From positions 45,561,948 through 45,625,947 of the forward strand of contig CM065699.1 of the NCBI GenBank assembly GCA_017654935.2: a stretch of 64,000 bases of DNA, written 5' to 3'. The stretch's first letter is position 1, and each line of letters starts with the position of its first letter. The stretch comes from Phymorhynchus buccinoides (lineage: Eukaryota > Mollusca > Gastropoda > Neogastropoda > Raphitomidae). The notes under the pieces are model-generated. The model searched no databases. It saw only the letters and a program-made list of their open reading frames with translations, and was not told where the DNA came from. Shown here piece after piece: positions 22,786-33,796 of this stretch. Position numbers and translations under genes: made by a program.

Positions 22786-22788
22786 GTT

Positions 22789-23744
22789 CATCACGAGGCG
22801 TATTCAGGAACTCTGTCTATAAGAAGCTACGCCTAATTAGACGTTAAACCAACCACAGAGAGAGCGAGGGAGGCGTTCATTCCCAACTGGGGGTCCGTGG
22901 TGAGAGGGCCGACTATACCTACTCTCTCATCATGTGATGATTCCGAAGCAAGGTGGCAGATTGCTATCGAAGTCCTACTGGGTGGCAGCCGGTGGGAAGG
23001 GCGACACAGGATCTCTTCCCTCATCAGATGGGAGTTGAGGGACTTGCAGGCTAACAGGACGACATGCAGCGACTTGGATCATCTCTGCTGATTTGACTTC
23101 GTCAATGATCCGCCGGCACCCAGCAGTGGGATTTGGCTGTGCTGTTGCCCAGGGGATGGGAGGCAGGGACTCATCTTCTGGGGTGTTTGACTTCAGCGCA
23201 GCGCCACTGTTGGGAAGGGGACCCCTCTTGAAGGACCAGTACGCCCGCCTGCAGAGACGACTCGACTTCGCCTGTATGTCTCCTGCCAGTCTGCGACGAC
23301 ACCAACTTCCGGTACGGATCAGGTCGCCCGGTGGCCCGGAAGACAGCCTTTGGGAGAGAAGACTACTCACACAACACCAACGATACAAGACAAGCAGACT
23401 ACAGGAGCACCTGGACAACCTTCGGCTTGTCTCACAATGCTCAAGTCTCCTACCGCCTAATAGATGCCAACACCTGCATCAAGATCAAGAACCTACATGG
23501 ATGCTGACTTCAGCATCAGGACAAGATATTCTTCGACTCGAATTCTGTCCGAATGTTCCAGTAACCGGAGGTGCACCCTCGTCTGTAAGGGGTGTGCAAC
23601 GTAGTGCCGGAATCAACGTCAAGAACTCCTGTCCCATCACCCAAAAACTCCATCATCATCACCACCACCTCACCGAGAAGACTTCGTCTTCAGGAATATT
23701 GTCTATAAGAGGCTACGCCTAATTAGACGTTAAACACAACCACT

Positions 23745-23745
<1 letters not shown>
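22789..23745. repeat. Direct repeats bracketing an unclassified 0.8-kb GC-rich segment
   Basis: 'ctacgcctaattagacgtta' with neighbouring bases occurs at about 22816-22850 and again at 23695-23735, each followed by a GA-rich run. The bracketed segment is GC-richer than its surroundings. It has open stretches (for example 23093-23722 on plus, and a different frame at about 23285-23515 reading 'CDDTNFRYGSGRPVARKTAF') that I cannot assign to a family. Confidence 0.4.
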
Positions 23746-23782
<37 letters not shown>

Positions 23783-23801
23783 GGGAGAGAGAGAGAGAGA
23801 G

Positions 23802-23868
<67 letters not shown>

Positions 23869-23969
23869 GGGGAGGCGTTGATTACTAGGTCTAGTAATCC
23901 AGTGGAGCGTTCCACTGCTTCATTGATTCACTGGCATGCTCTCTCTCTCACTCTCACTCTCCTCCCTCC

Positions 23970-24060
<91 letters not shown>
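23741..24060. repeat. (GA)n, (TC)n and (AC)n microsatellites
   Basis: A long GA tract at 23741-23872, then a short unique piece, then TC and AC runs at 23938-24059. The opposite-strand GA and TC blocks could pair into a large hairpin. Confidence 0.95.
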
Positions 24061-24061
<1 letters not shown>

Positions 24062-24382
24062 ACACACGCAGACTGCTATCACCTGTACTCTGCTACCCAA
24101 GAAAAGCTCACGATGAAAATGACCAAAGGCGAATACAGCAGTCATTCTTAGAGACCCGTATGTCTCTGTTAAAACCAAAAGTGTGTTTCACTTCTTTTTT
24201 TTAAAGTTTTAAACTACTGGACTGGTCGTTGTCAAACTTGGCGTGGTTGTTTCCAGGTAGTTCTTGATGGGCCAGTGACCATACCTGTTGATAAACGTGG
24301 GTTTCTGTTCAAGCTGTGGAGTAAAAGTTGAACTTTAACTCGGTTAAAAACAAACCGGTGCATCGTTACAAACTACATAACC

Positions 24383-24470
24383 ATGGCGATGTGTTTAGGC
24401 GACCAAACACTAAGTGACTCCCAGGTTGCACAGATCCTTGAGAAAGCCAGAGACTGGGCTTTGACCAATG
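24383..24470 (+). CDS. GSS: GSS exon 1 (glutathione synthetase, N-terminus)
   Basis: Glutathione synthetase joins gamma-glutamylcysteine to glycine using ATP, the second and last step of cytosolic glutathione synthesis. The eukaryotic enzyme is an ATP-grasp homodimer. This exon starts at ATG 24383 (context ataaccATGG) and encodes 29 codons plus one base before a GTGAGC donor, with 'MAMCLGDQTLSDSQVAQILE' aligning to the GSS start. Twelve exons recovered in this window have consistent phases and total 1488 bp (495 residues; human GSS has 474). Exons 1-3 occur only here on the plus strand, while exons 4-12 run on the minus strand from 61456 to 45978, so the gene is split by scaffold orientation. 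Confidence 0.88.
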
Positions 24471-24639
24471 GTGAGCTCCTGGAATCATAGTTAGGGTCCC
24501 AGTTTCTACCAGAAACCTTTGTTGTTTGCAGCTGTGTTTGTGTGGTAATTTTGTTTTAATCATTGAAAAAACGTACATTAAAACAACTAATGAATCCTTT
24601 TGAATCTGTCCATCCCTCTCCCTCTCTTTTTTTCAAGTG

Positions 24640-25042
24640 TTGCCCAAATCCATGTCTTTATCAGGAGTTCGTATCACTAAAGCGACTAACATATGTCGAA
24701 ATTAATCATATAATACACCTTCTTTCTTTGAAAGGCATTACTGTTACTTTTTGTTGGGTGCCTTCTCACTGTGGAATATCAGCAAATGAACGGGTAGACC
24801 AAGCTGCAAAAAAGGCAGCTCAAAATATCAATGACGCTGTACCAATTAATGTTCATTTACATCTGACAGAATGTTTCTCAATTATAAACAAAACATCTCA
24901 AGAAAATGTCAAAACTTTATTGATGAACTCAGACGTTCAATATTATAATAACTGTATTAAATGTAATGATAGATACAACGGGAAAACATTACACAAACGC
25001 GTTAGCCAAATACCTCAAACCCGTTTAGAAACGCGGGCGTAA
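24640..25042 (+). mobile_element. LINE ribonuclease H domain fragment in GSS intron 1
   Basis: The plus frame at about 24650-25040 contains 'TFCWVPSHCGISANERVDQA' followed by 'AKKAA', the C-terminal core of a retrotransposon RNase H. The upstream catalytic part appears frameshifted or missing. The fragment ends where sequence becomes CG-rich (cgcgcgcg, about 25055-25110). Confidence 0.7.
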
Positions 25043-25266
25043 TTTCGCCCGGATTTCTCAAAAACGCGCGCGCGTTTTCACATTTTCCTGGCCAATTCCC
25101 GCGCGCGCACTTTTGCTTGATTTCTTTAAAAAGTTGAATCAGAAAGTAAACGGAGTAAGTGTTCTTGGTTACCTCAAACACTTTATCGTTCTAAGCAGGG
25201 AAATAAAAAGGGAAAGGTTATTCACGTAAGTGTCTATAGTATAGCATAGTATAATATAGTATAGTA

Positions 25267-25422
25267 TAGTGTCTCTGTCTCTCCCATTCTCTCTCTGCCT
25301 TTCTCTGTCTTTCTCTGTCTCTCTATCTGTCTGTCTCTGTCTATCTGTCCCCTGTCTCTGTCTCTCTCTCGCTGTCTCTCTCTCTCTCTCTCTCTTTCTC
25401 TGTGTGTGTGTCTCTCTCTCTG

Positions 25423-25492
<70 letters not shown>

Positions 25493-25504
25493 TCTGTCTC
25501 TCTC

Positions 25505-25581
<77 letters not shown>

Positions 25582-25775
25582 GCCTTCAACCTATTGCACA
25601 CACACACACACACAAATATTGCACACAGAAATACACAAACGTAACAAATACATACAAACACACGTACGCATACATACACACACACACATACACTACACAC
25701 ACACATACACACACATACACACACACACGCACACACACACACACACACAACACACACACACACACACACACACTG
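25267..25775. repeat. Long (TC)n and (AC)n microsatellite block
   Basis: TC-rich with TG interruptions from 25267 to about 25580, then AC-rich to about 25772. Apparent Ser-Leu and Thr-His reading frames here are composition artefacts. Confidence 0.95.
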
Positions 25776-25835
25776 ATGTTATGTAAAATGTGTTCACCGG
25801 GGGGGGGTATATTTGGGGACAGTGAGATATATTCT

Positions 25836-25867
25836 GGCCATAATATACCCCGGGGTATATTATGGCC
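25836..25867. repeat. Perfect 32-bp palindrome
   Basis: GGCCATAATATACCCC is followed directly by its exact reverse complement with no loop. It lies in a set of repeated 'ggtatatt.tggcc' motifs (about 25805-25915) and may be the centre of a small foldback element. Confidence 0.85.
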
Positions 25868-25929
25868 AAGGTTTATACTGGGGTATATTTTGGGCCAGGG
25901 GTATATTCTGGCCTGTTACACCGGGTAGT

Positions 25930-26240
25930 ATTATGACTAGACAAGTAGAAAAGAGGTGCAGTAGTTGAGGGAATCATACAAACCATGCAAAATTTTATAA
26001 ACTTCTATCATGTCTCCTCGCACCCTTCTATATTCCAAGCTTGGTAGATTTAGCCATTTTAGGCGTTCTTCATAATTAAGGTCATGGGTACCAATTTTAC
26101 ATCTTGTAAACCTTCTTTGCACACCTTCAATCAAATGTATAGGGACAACAAACAGAGTCACCATATTCTAAAACAGAACGAATAAGAGACTTAAATAAGA
26201 GAACCATGATATCTTTAGTTTTGTAGTTTATTAATTGTTC
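25930..26240 (-). mobile_element. CR1-like LINE ORF2 C-terminal fragment
   Basis: The minus frame encodes 'GVQRRFTRCKIGTHDLNYEE' and 'RLKWLNLPSLEYRRVRGDMI', the conserved end of CR1/Jockey-type ORF2 proteins, with 'LHGLYD' after it. It is a 5'-truncated retroposed copy in GSS intron 1, antisense to the gene. Confidence 0.8.
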
Positions 26241-26395
26241 TCATTACCAGACCTGCCATCAGGTGACGTTGTCACTAAGGGGAGGAGAGGGGGGGGGGGG
26301 TATAACCCGCTCTCGACCCTAGTCAAAGCAAAACTACGAAGATGCACGGTAAACCCTTACTAACTCGCAGACGACAAATAAGAACGAAAAGGTAT

Positions 26396-26768
26396 GTTGT
26401 TTGTGGACTGACTCAGGGCTGGTGTGCAAGCTGTCCCAGACCCCTGAAGGGCAGAACCAGACGCAGTGCGCTCCCTTTAGTTTGTTGTTTGTGGGCTGAC
26501 TCAGGGCTGGTGCGCAAGCTGTCCCAGACCCCCGAAGGGCTGTGCCAGACGCAGTGCGCTCCCTTTAGTTTGTTGTTTGTGGACTGACTCAGGGCTGGTG
26601 CGCAAGCTGTCCCAGACCCCCGAAGGGCTGTGCCAGACGCAGTGCGCTCCCTTTAGTTTGTTGTTTGTGGACTGACTCAGGGCTGGTGCGCAAGCTGTCC
26701 CAGACCCCCGAAGGGCTGTGCCAGACGCAGTGCGCTCCCTTTAGTTTGTTGTTTGTGGACTGACTCAG
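26396..26768 (+). repeat. 88-bp tandem array copied from the GSS exon 2 acceptor
   Basis: Units with period 88 begin near 26401, 26490, 26578 and 26666, leading into the true exon 2. Each has 'tgtggactgactcag' (acceptor) followed by ~63 bp matching the start of exon 2 (ggctggtgcgcaagctgtcc), then returns to 'ttagtttgttgtttg'. The copies have intact acceptors but lack the rest of the exon and the donor. Confidence 0.92.
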
Positions 26769-26955
26769 GGCTGGTGCGCAAGCTGTCCCCGACCCCCGAG
26801 GGGCAGAACCAGGCGCAGTGCAATCCCTTTGCTCTGTTCCCCAGCGTGGTGCCGAGGCAGCTGTGGCAGCAAGCCAGGGATTGCATGGAAGACTTCAGCA
26901 CCCTGATGTACACCGTGGCTCAGGACCACCACTTCCTGGAGCAGTGTTTTACAAG
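26769..26955 (+). CDS. GSS: GSS exon 2
   Basis: 187 bp from a GACTCAG acceptor to a GTTAGA donor, entering after one base of a codon and leaving after two. It encodes 'NPFALFPSVVPRQLWQQARD' and 'YTVAQDHHFLEQ', matching the 'FTLFPS.VP' and 'V(A/S)x(D/N)xxFLEQ' blocks of eukaryotic GSS. Its first 63 bases are the source of the 88-bp array immediately upstream, and a foldback element begins 15 bp after its end. Confidence 0.93.
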
Positions 26956-26970
26956 GTTAGAAAGACACCT

Positions 26971-27297
26971 GTGCTTAACTTCATGAAGTTCTACTAAAGC
27001 TTAAGTGGGAAACTAAACGTTGTTACTTTCTAAATTAAGTAAACCGGTTTAACGTTGTTACTTTCTAAATTAAGTAAACCGGTTTAACGTTGTTACTTTC
27101 TAAATTAAGTAAACCGGTTTAACGTTGTTACTTTCTAAATTAAGTAAACCGGTTTAACGTTGTTACTTTATAAATTAAGTAAACCAGTTTTAACGTTGTT
27201 ACTTTCTAAATTAAGTAAACCGATTTACTTAATTTAGAAAGTAACAACGCTTAGTTTCCCACTTAAGCATTGGTAGAACTTCATGAAATTAAGCACT
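26971..27297. mobile_element. Foldback element with six 35-bp internal repeats
   Basis: The outer arms (gtgcttaacttcatgaagtt at the left, its near reverse complement ending at about 27297) pair over ~85 bp. Between them a 35-bp unit (aacgttgttactttctaaat plus 15 bases) is repeated about six times. Long inverted arms around tandem repeats resemble foldback transposons. Confidence 0.75.
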
Positions 27298-27864
27298 GGT
27301 GCGGTATTCATGAGTGCGTCTTACACAGTTAACGCGGGTAGTAACCAATATGAACAATTGACAAACCTGGGGGAAACCCTCTTGTTCCCTCTTGACTAGG
27401 TTGTGGTCAACATACGCGTTGCAATTTTAGCTCTCTCCCCATGGCAAGACAGTGACACGCTGGAAATGATATGACTTCCATAATTATCGCTGTGTTGTCA
27501 TGGGGACAGAAAGAGCGAACAATAGCAGCGTGTGTTTCGACCTTTAGGAGGGTGTGACTGTCGTTTTAGTTTATACATCAAAGAGGAAGTGTTCTTTTCC
27601 AGTCCCTCTTTGGAAAATAAAAGAATAAAATGAAGATAGTGAGCCATACAACGGTATTCTTGATGAGTCTGATGTCATGTTACAATGAGAAAGTGACAGG
27701 CCCGCCCGCGCTATGCGGTTGACAGTACCTATTGTTCAAATATTTCAGTGTTGTTGTTTTTCTTCTCGGAACAGATTTGGAAATATCTTCCAATAATTGT
27801 TGTTAAAATCTTCAGCTAAAAGTTGTTTTGTTTCTTCTCCTTCTTCTTCTTGGAGCACATGGGT

Positions 27865-27865
<1 letters not shown>
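27298..27865. other. GSS intron 2, nothing further recognised
   Basis: Unique-looking intronic sequence with no other supported feature. Confidence 0.4.

Positions 27866-27911
<46 letters not shown>
27866..27911. repeat. (TG)n microsatellite at the GSS intron 2 acceptor
   Basis: An uninterrupted TG run ends directly at the 'tgtag' acceptor of exon 3 and replaces the normal pyrimidine tract. TG repeats beside an acceptor can alter splicing efficiency (known from CFTR); an effect here is inference. Confidence 0.9.
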
Positions 27912-27913
<2 letters not shown>

Positions 27914-27992
27914 CAGTGTGATCAAAGTGGACCCCTTTGTGCGCAATCTGTGGGAGGTCTACACCACAGTGAGAGCGGAAGGGATGGCCCAG
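27914..27992 (+). CDS. GSS: GSS exon 3
   Basis: 79 bp from a TAG acceptor to a GTAAAA donor, phase-matched to exon 2. It encodes 'SSVIKVDPFVRNLWEVYTTV' and 'AEGMAQ', corresponding to the 'SSTIK.DxFxxxLxxI' helix and the 'EGxAQ' end found in GSS. A competing acceptor three bases on would give Ser in place of Ser-Ser. Confidence 0.92.
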
Positions 27993-28019
27993 GTAAAAAA
28001 TAAGATCGAGACCCCCCCC

Positions 28020-28136
28020 CCCCCTCCCCCCTACTGGAGGTCTTTTGTACAAATAGTTCCCCCACCTTCTGGAAGTTCTGTACTTGTAACTTCCTCTAAT
28101 CTGTCACTCTCTTTGACTCTTGCCTTTTCCCTTTGA
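28020..28136 (+). mobile_element. SINE family B, 5' part
   Basis: A C-rich start, 'ggtcttttgtacaaatagtt', 'cccccaccttctggaagttc' and 'gccttttccctttg' match the 5' half of family B. It stops abruptly at about 28136, so the 3' half is missing. Confidence 0.65.
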
Positions 28137-28334
28137 TCGACAAAGACAGAACGAGAAGATCTAGATGCTTGCATCGCCATAATATTATTTGCCTCCAAAA
28201 TAGTTGAGGAAGATTACAAGGCAAACGTACTATTATTGTGAACACAGAGCTACAAGAAAGGCCTTTCAAAGAGAAGCTTGGCCCACTTTCTCACTCTGTC
28301 ACTATCATACTATGTCTTTGACTTCATCATCTCT

Positions 28335-29140
<806 letters not shown>

Positions 29141-29288
29141 TTGTATGTTGAACACCTTTACTGCGACACACCTTACTGCAACAACTGACCCTGACATCTT
29201 GGAAGGTGGAAGGTAGGGCCGGGACCGCAAACGATCATAGTACTTCGATTGACTGAGAAAACATGTCAGCCCCTACCTTCCCACACTG

Positions 29289-29786
29289 GTGACGACAACA
29301 ACAACACGGTCAGTTACCCGCCGTAGATGTCCCTCCCAGGTGGCTCGAGACAAGAGACGTGCTGAGGAATGCAGAGCAACGATGCAGCAAAAGGCAAGTC
29401 ATACCGCATCTCCTTCTGGCTTGTTCCTTCCCACCCCGCCCAGTTTGTGTTACAACACTGAAAATAACAAAGTGTCGGACATGTATTACGCGCCTAGTCC
29501 AGTGTGTGTTGTCAAGTGTGCACCTGAAACACGTTTCGCGCAACACGGCTCTCCTGTCGCAGCAGCAGACGACACAAACTTTCAGCTACCACTGTGCGAC
29601 GACAACGAAACGCAAGTTCAAATCGAGACAAATCAACTTGAATCAGAAACACCCTTCATCGCATTCGAAGAAAACGAAAACCTAGCGTGTGCTGCGACTG
29701 AGAGTGAAGAGCGCATCAACAGTGGGCCTGACGATGCCTGTAAACTGACTGACACCAAACAACCTGATGCGACCATGATCGACTGA
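29289..29786 (+). CDS. Unassigned 165-codon reading frame
   Basis: ATG at 29289 to TGA at 29784. Residues 9-30 are basic (TRRRCPSQVARDKRRAEE); the C-terminal half is acidic and mixed in composition, unlike the simple-repeat frames around it. It sits inside GSS intron 3, flanked by repeats, so it may be a transposon-derived open frame or chance. Family unknown. Confidence 0.3.
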   Translation: MTTTTTRSVTRRRCPSQVARDKRRAEECRATMQQKASHTASPSGLFLPTPPSLCYNTENNKVSDMYYAPSPVCVVKCAPETRFAQHGSPVAAADDTNFQLPLCDDNETQVQIETNQLESETPFIAFEENENLACAATESEERINSGPDDACKLTDTKQPDATMID

Positions 29787-30010
29787 GAACAAATCGACAC
29801 TGGCCTAGAAAATACTTAAGGGTGTTGGTGACATGTGTTTGTAGGCCTTCGTGCTTGACAATGGTTGGGAACAAATCGACACTGGCCTAGAAAGAAAATA
29901 CTTACGGGTGTTGGTGACAGGTGTTGTAGGGCTTGTGTGTGTAGTGTCGTGTGTGTGTGTGCGCGCGCGCACGCGCTTGTGTGTATGTGGTTGTATGTGT
30001 GTGTGAGTGA

Positions 30011-30074
<64 letters not shown>

Positions 30075-30250
30075 ATGGATGGGTGTGGGGTGTGGGTGGG
30101 GTGCAAGCATGCAGGTGTGTGTGAGTGCGTACATGTGAGTGTTTGTATGTGTTTGAGTGTGTGTGTATTTGTATGTATGTGTGTGTGTGTGTGTGTGTGC
30201 TTGCCTGTCTGTGTGTGCCTGCATGCGTGAGTGAGTGTGCGCGTATACGT
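29787..30250. repeat. Tandem duplication and (TG)n-rich block
   Basis: 'gaacaaatcgacactggcct' with neighbouring 'gggtgttggtgaca' occurs twice (about 29786 and 29868). TG-rich sequence with GC alternations follows from about 29935 to 30250. Confidence 0.85.
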
Positions 30251-30660
30251 GTAAGCTTTTGTGTGTCCTGGTGTATGCGCGCACATATGTAGACACGCTT
30301 TTGTAGTTACTGATCTGAAAAAAAAAGTGTCAGATGTATTAAAATATGACCGTTTTATATCAATGTGACTATGGCTGTATTATGACCGTAGATTATTAGA
30401 AAGCTGGATGTTTGTTTCACAAGTATTTATGTTCAAGGACTACATAAATCCATTTTGTATTGGTAAATGCTGGCACATTTGATGATGTAGCCTGCCAGCT
30501 TGCAGTATCTGCAGTAAGCTTACCTTGATATGGCTTCCATGTCTTGTGAATACTGTACATTGCTAATGTTTTGAATCTTGATTTGTTTTTCTTTTTTTGT
30601 GAACTGTATTGTTATGGGCCAGAGGCCTAACAATTAAACCATTTTTTGACTTTGACTTTC
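30251..30660 (+). mobile_element. LINE 3' UTR-like end with GACTTT tail
   Basis: AT-rich sequence ends 'caattaaaccattttttgac' followed by 'tttgacttt', the same kind of hexamer tail as the fragment at 16437-16745 but in the opposite orientation. From about 30619 on, the sequence is also present inverted at the right end of the window. Confidence 0.5.
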
Positions 30661-33120
30661 TCTCTCTCTCTGTGTATCTGTGTGTATCTCTCCACCTCTC
30701 TCTACACCTCTCTTTCTCTTTATCTGTCTATCTCCACCCCTTTCTCTCTCCACTCTCTCTCTCTTTATCTGTCTATATCCACCCCTCTCTCTCTCCACCT
30801 CTCTCTCTATATACCCACCTCTCTCTCTCTCTCTCTCTCTCCACCTTTTTCTCTCTTTATCTGTCTATATCCAACCCTCTCTCTCTCCACCTCTCTCTCT
30901 CCACCTCTCTCTCTATATACCCACCTCTCTCTCTCTCTCTTTATCTGTCTATATCCACCTCTCTCTCTCCACCTCTCTCTCTCTTTATCTGTCTATATCC
31001 ACCCCTCTCTCTCCACCTCTCTCTCCACCTCTCTCTATATACCCACCTCTCTCTCTCTCTTTATCTGTCTATATCCACCTCTCTCTCTCTCCACCTCTCT
31101 CTCTCTTTATCTGTCTATATCCACCCCTCTCTCTCTCCACCTCTCTCTCCACCTCTCTCTATATACCCACTCTCTCTCTCTCTCTTTATCTGTCTATATC
31201 CACCTCTCTCTCTCTCTCCACCTCTCTCTCTCTTTATCTGTCTATATCCACCCCTCTCTCTCTCCACCTCTCTCTCTCTATACCCACCTCTCTCTCTCTC
31301 TCCACCTTTTTCTCTCTTTATCTGTCTATATCCACCCCTCTCTCTCCACCTCTCTCTCTCTCCACCTTTTTCTCTCTTTATCTGTCTATATCCACCCCTC
31401 TCTCTCTTCACCTCTCTCTCTCCACCCCCTATCTCTCTATATACCCCCACTCCTCTCTCTCTCTTTATCTGTCTATCTCCACCCCTCTCTCTTCACCTCT
31501 CTTTCTCTTTATCTGTCTATCTCCACCCCTTTCTCTCTCCACCTCTCTCTCTATATGCCCACCTCTCTCTATCTCCACCTCCTCTCTCTCCACCTCTCTC
31601 TCTATATGCCCACCTCTCTCTATCTCTCTCCACCTCTCTCTATATATATGCCCACCTCTCTCTATCTCTCTCCACCTCTCTCTATATATATGCCCACCTC
31701 TCTCTATCTCTCTCCACCTCTTTATCTGTCTATCTCCACCCCTCTCTCTCTCTCCACCTCTCTCTCTATATGCCCACCTCTCTCTATCTCTCTCCACCTC
31801 TCTCTCTATATGCCCACCTCTCTCTATCTCTCTCCACCTCTTTCTCTCTTTATCTATATCTCTCCACCTCTCTCTCTATATGCCCACCTCTCTCTATCTA
31901 TCTCTCTCCACTTCTCTCTCTCTCTTTATCTGTCTATATCCACCCCTCTCTCTCTCCACCTCTCTCTCTATATGCCCACCTATCTCTATCTCTCTCCACC
32001 TCTTTCTCTCTTTATCTATCTCTCTCCACCTCTCTCTATATGCCCACCTCTCTCTATCTATCTCTCTCCACTTCTCTCTCTCTCTTTATCTGTCTATATC
32101 CACCCCTCTCTCTCCACCTCCTCTCTCTCTCTCTCCACCTTTTTCTCTCTTTATCTGTCTATTTCCACCCCTCTCTCTCTTCACCTCTCTCTCTCCACCT
32201 CTCTCTCTATATACCCACCTCTCTCTCTCTCTTTATCTGTCTATCTCCACCCCTCTCTCTTCACCTCTCTTTCTCTTTATCTGTCTATCTCCACCCCTTT
32301 CTCTCTCTCCACCTCTCTCTCTATATGCCCACCTCTCTCTATCTCCACCTCTCTCTATCTCCACCTCTCTCTCTATATGCCCACCTCTCTCTATCTCCAC
32401 CTCTCTCTCTCAACCTCTCTCTATATATATGCCCACCTCTCTCTATCTCTCTCCACCTCTCTCTCTATATATGCCCACCTCTCTCTATCTCTCTCCACCT
32501 CTTTATCTGTCTATCTCCACCCCTCTCTCTCTCTCCACCTCTCTCTCTATATGCCCACCTCTCTCTATCTCTCTCCACCTCTCTCTCTATATGCCCACCT
32601 CTCTCTATCTCTCCTTCCACCTCTTTCTCTCTTTATCTATCTCTCTCCACCTCTCTCTCTATATGCCCACCTCTCTCTATCTCTCTCCACCTCTCTCTCT
32701 ATATGCCCACCTCTCTCTGTCTATCTCCACCTCTCTCTCTCTATGCCCACCTCTCTCTATCTCTCTCCACCTCCCTCTCTCTCCACTTCTCTTTCTCTCT
32801 TTATCTGTCTTTCTCCATCTCTCTCTCTCCACCTCTCTCTCTCTTTATCTGTCTATCTCCTCTCTCTCTCTCTCCACCTCTCTCTCTCTTTATCTGTCTA
32901 TCTCCATCTCTCTCTCTCCACCTCTCGATATATTTATCTCCACCCCTCTCTCTCTCTCTCTTTATGTCTCTCTCTCACACCTCTCTCTCTCTCTCTCTCT
33001 CTCAACCTCTCTCTCTCCACCCCTCTCTCTCTATCTCCACCCCTCTCTCTCTATCTCCACCTCTCTAGCTCTCTCACCACCCCTATCTCTATCTCTACCC
33101 CTCTCTCTCTCTCCCCACCC
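30661..33120. repeat. CT-rich compound minisatellite (CCACCTCTCTCT-type)
   Basis: About 2.5 kb of CT runs punctuated by 'tttatctgtctatatccacc' and 'tatatgcccacctctctcta'. It fills most of GSS intron 3. All three frames of this strand stay open by composition, giving spurious 800-900-codon frames. Inverted copy at 61500-63957. Confidence 0.95.
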
Positions 33121-33177
33121 CTCTCTCCCAACACTGTCTCCAGAAAAAAAGAATTCCATCCCCATGTTTGCTTTCAG

Positions 33178-33359
33178 CCCCTCAGCCTGGACTGCTACCG
33201 CAATGACTTCATGATGAGAGTGACGGGTGACCCTGCCCCTGCCACAGTCCCTTCAGCCGGCATCCCCCCGTCCAGCCAGCTGCAGCTCAAACAGATCGAA
33301 TTCAACACCATCGCAATCGCCGGTGGAGGCATGGCTACTGCCCTTACGCGTCTGTACAA
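33178..33359 (+). CDS. GSS: GSS exon 4 (contig 2 copy)
   Basis: 182 bp from a TTTCAG acceptor to a GTGAGC donor, entering in phase 0 and leaving after two bases. It encodes 'CYRNDFMMRV', whose Arg corresponds to the substrate-binding Arg of 'NRSDYM' (Arg125 in human), and 'LKQIEFNTIA', carrying the Glu and Asn that bind magnesium in GSS (Glu144, Asn146 in human). The loop between them is longer than in human GSS and rich in Pro, Ala and Ser. The copy at 61275-61456 also has an open frame. Confidence 0.94.
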
Positions 33360-33796
33360 GTGAGCGGGGAACGTACAGACTCATGGAAGGATCGTGTGAT
33401 TTGTGATTTCAAAAGAAGGGAAAACTGTGGAAACGTCACAGCCATTGTCATTGACTTGGTTGGATGGTGTGAGGTGGTGTCATGAAACCTTACTGGTCTG
33501 GTTCACTCCATTGAGGTACACCCCGATGCACGACTCTGGTGACATGTCTGATATACAAATACAGCTATTTCTTCACATTCGTGTAGGGGGGGTCCACAGA
33601 TTGTCCTTTAGTCTGTGACAGCTGTTGGACTGACCAGTCAGATTAAGGAGCCATCGCTCAGGGCTTCTTTGACTAAATATTAGGAGGCTCATGAGACAGC
33701 TTTTCATTAATTAATGAGTACCTTGCCAATGACGGTGGATACAACATTTGACACTGTTTGACTAGCCGCGCTTTTGTGATCTTCAAACCTCGGGGT

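Noticed and set aside
23093..23722. 209-codon frame with a His-rich stretch near its end
   Set aside because: The most protein-like stretch (CDDTNFRYG...) lies in a different frame and no family is recognised. It is reported only as an unclassified segment.
25269..25928. Ser-Leu and Thr-His reading frames around 25.3-25.9 kb, and similar ones at 23.7-24.2, 28.2-29.1 and 29.8-30.3 kb
   Set aside because: Microsatellite composition keeps stops away; there is no splice or domain support.
30609..33363. Open frames of 800-900 codons rich in Ser, Leu, Pro (plus), mirrored at 61271-63973 (minus)
   Set aside because: They are translations of CT-rich minisatellite, open in all three frames of the strand. 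Only the last ~60 codons of one frame are real, as GSS exon 4.
33403..33618. 71-codon frame conserved in both arms (also 61016-61231)
   Set aside because: Conservation is explained by the arms being copies of the same DNA. No domain, and it lies in intron 4 next to the exon donor.
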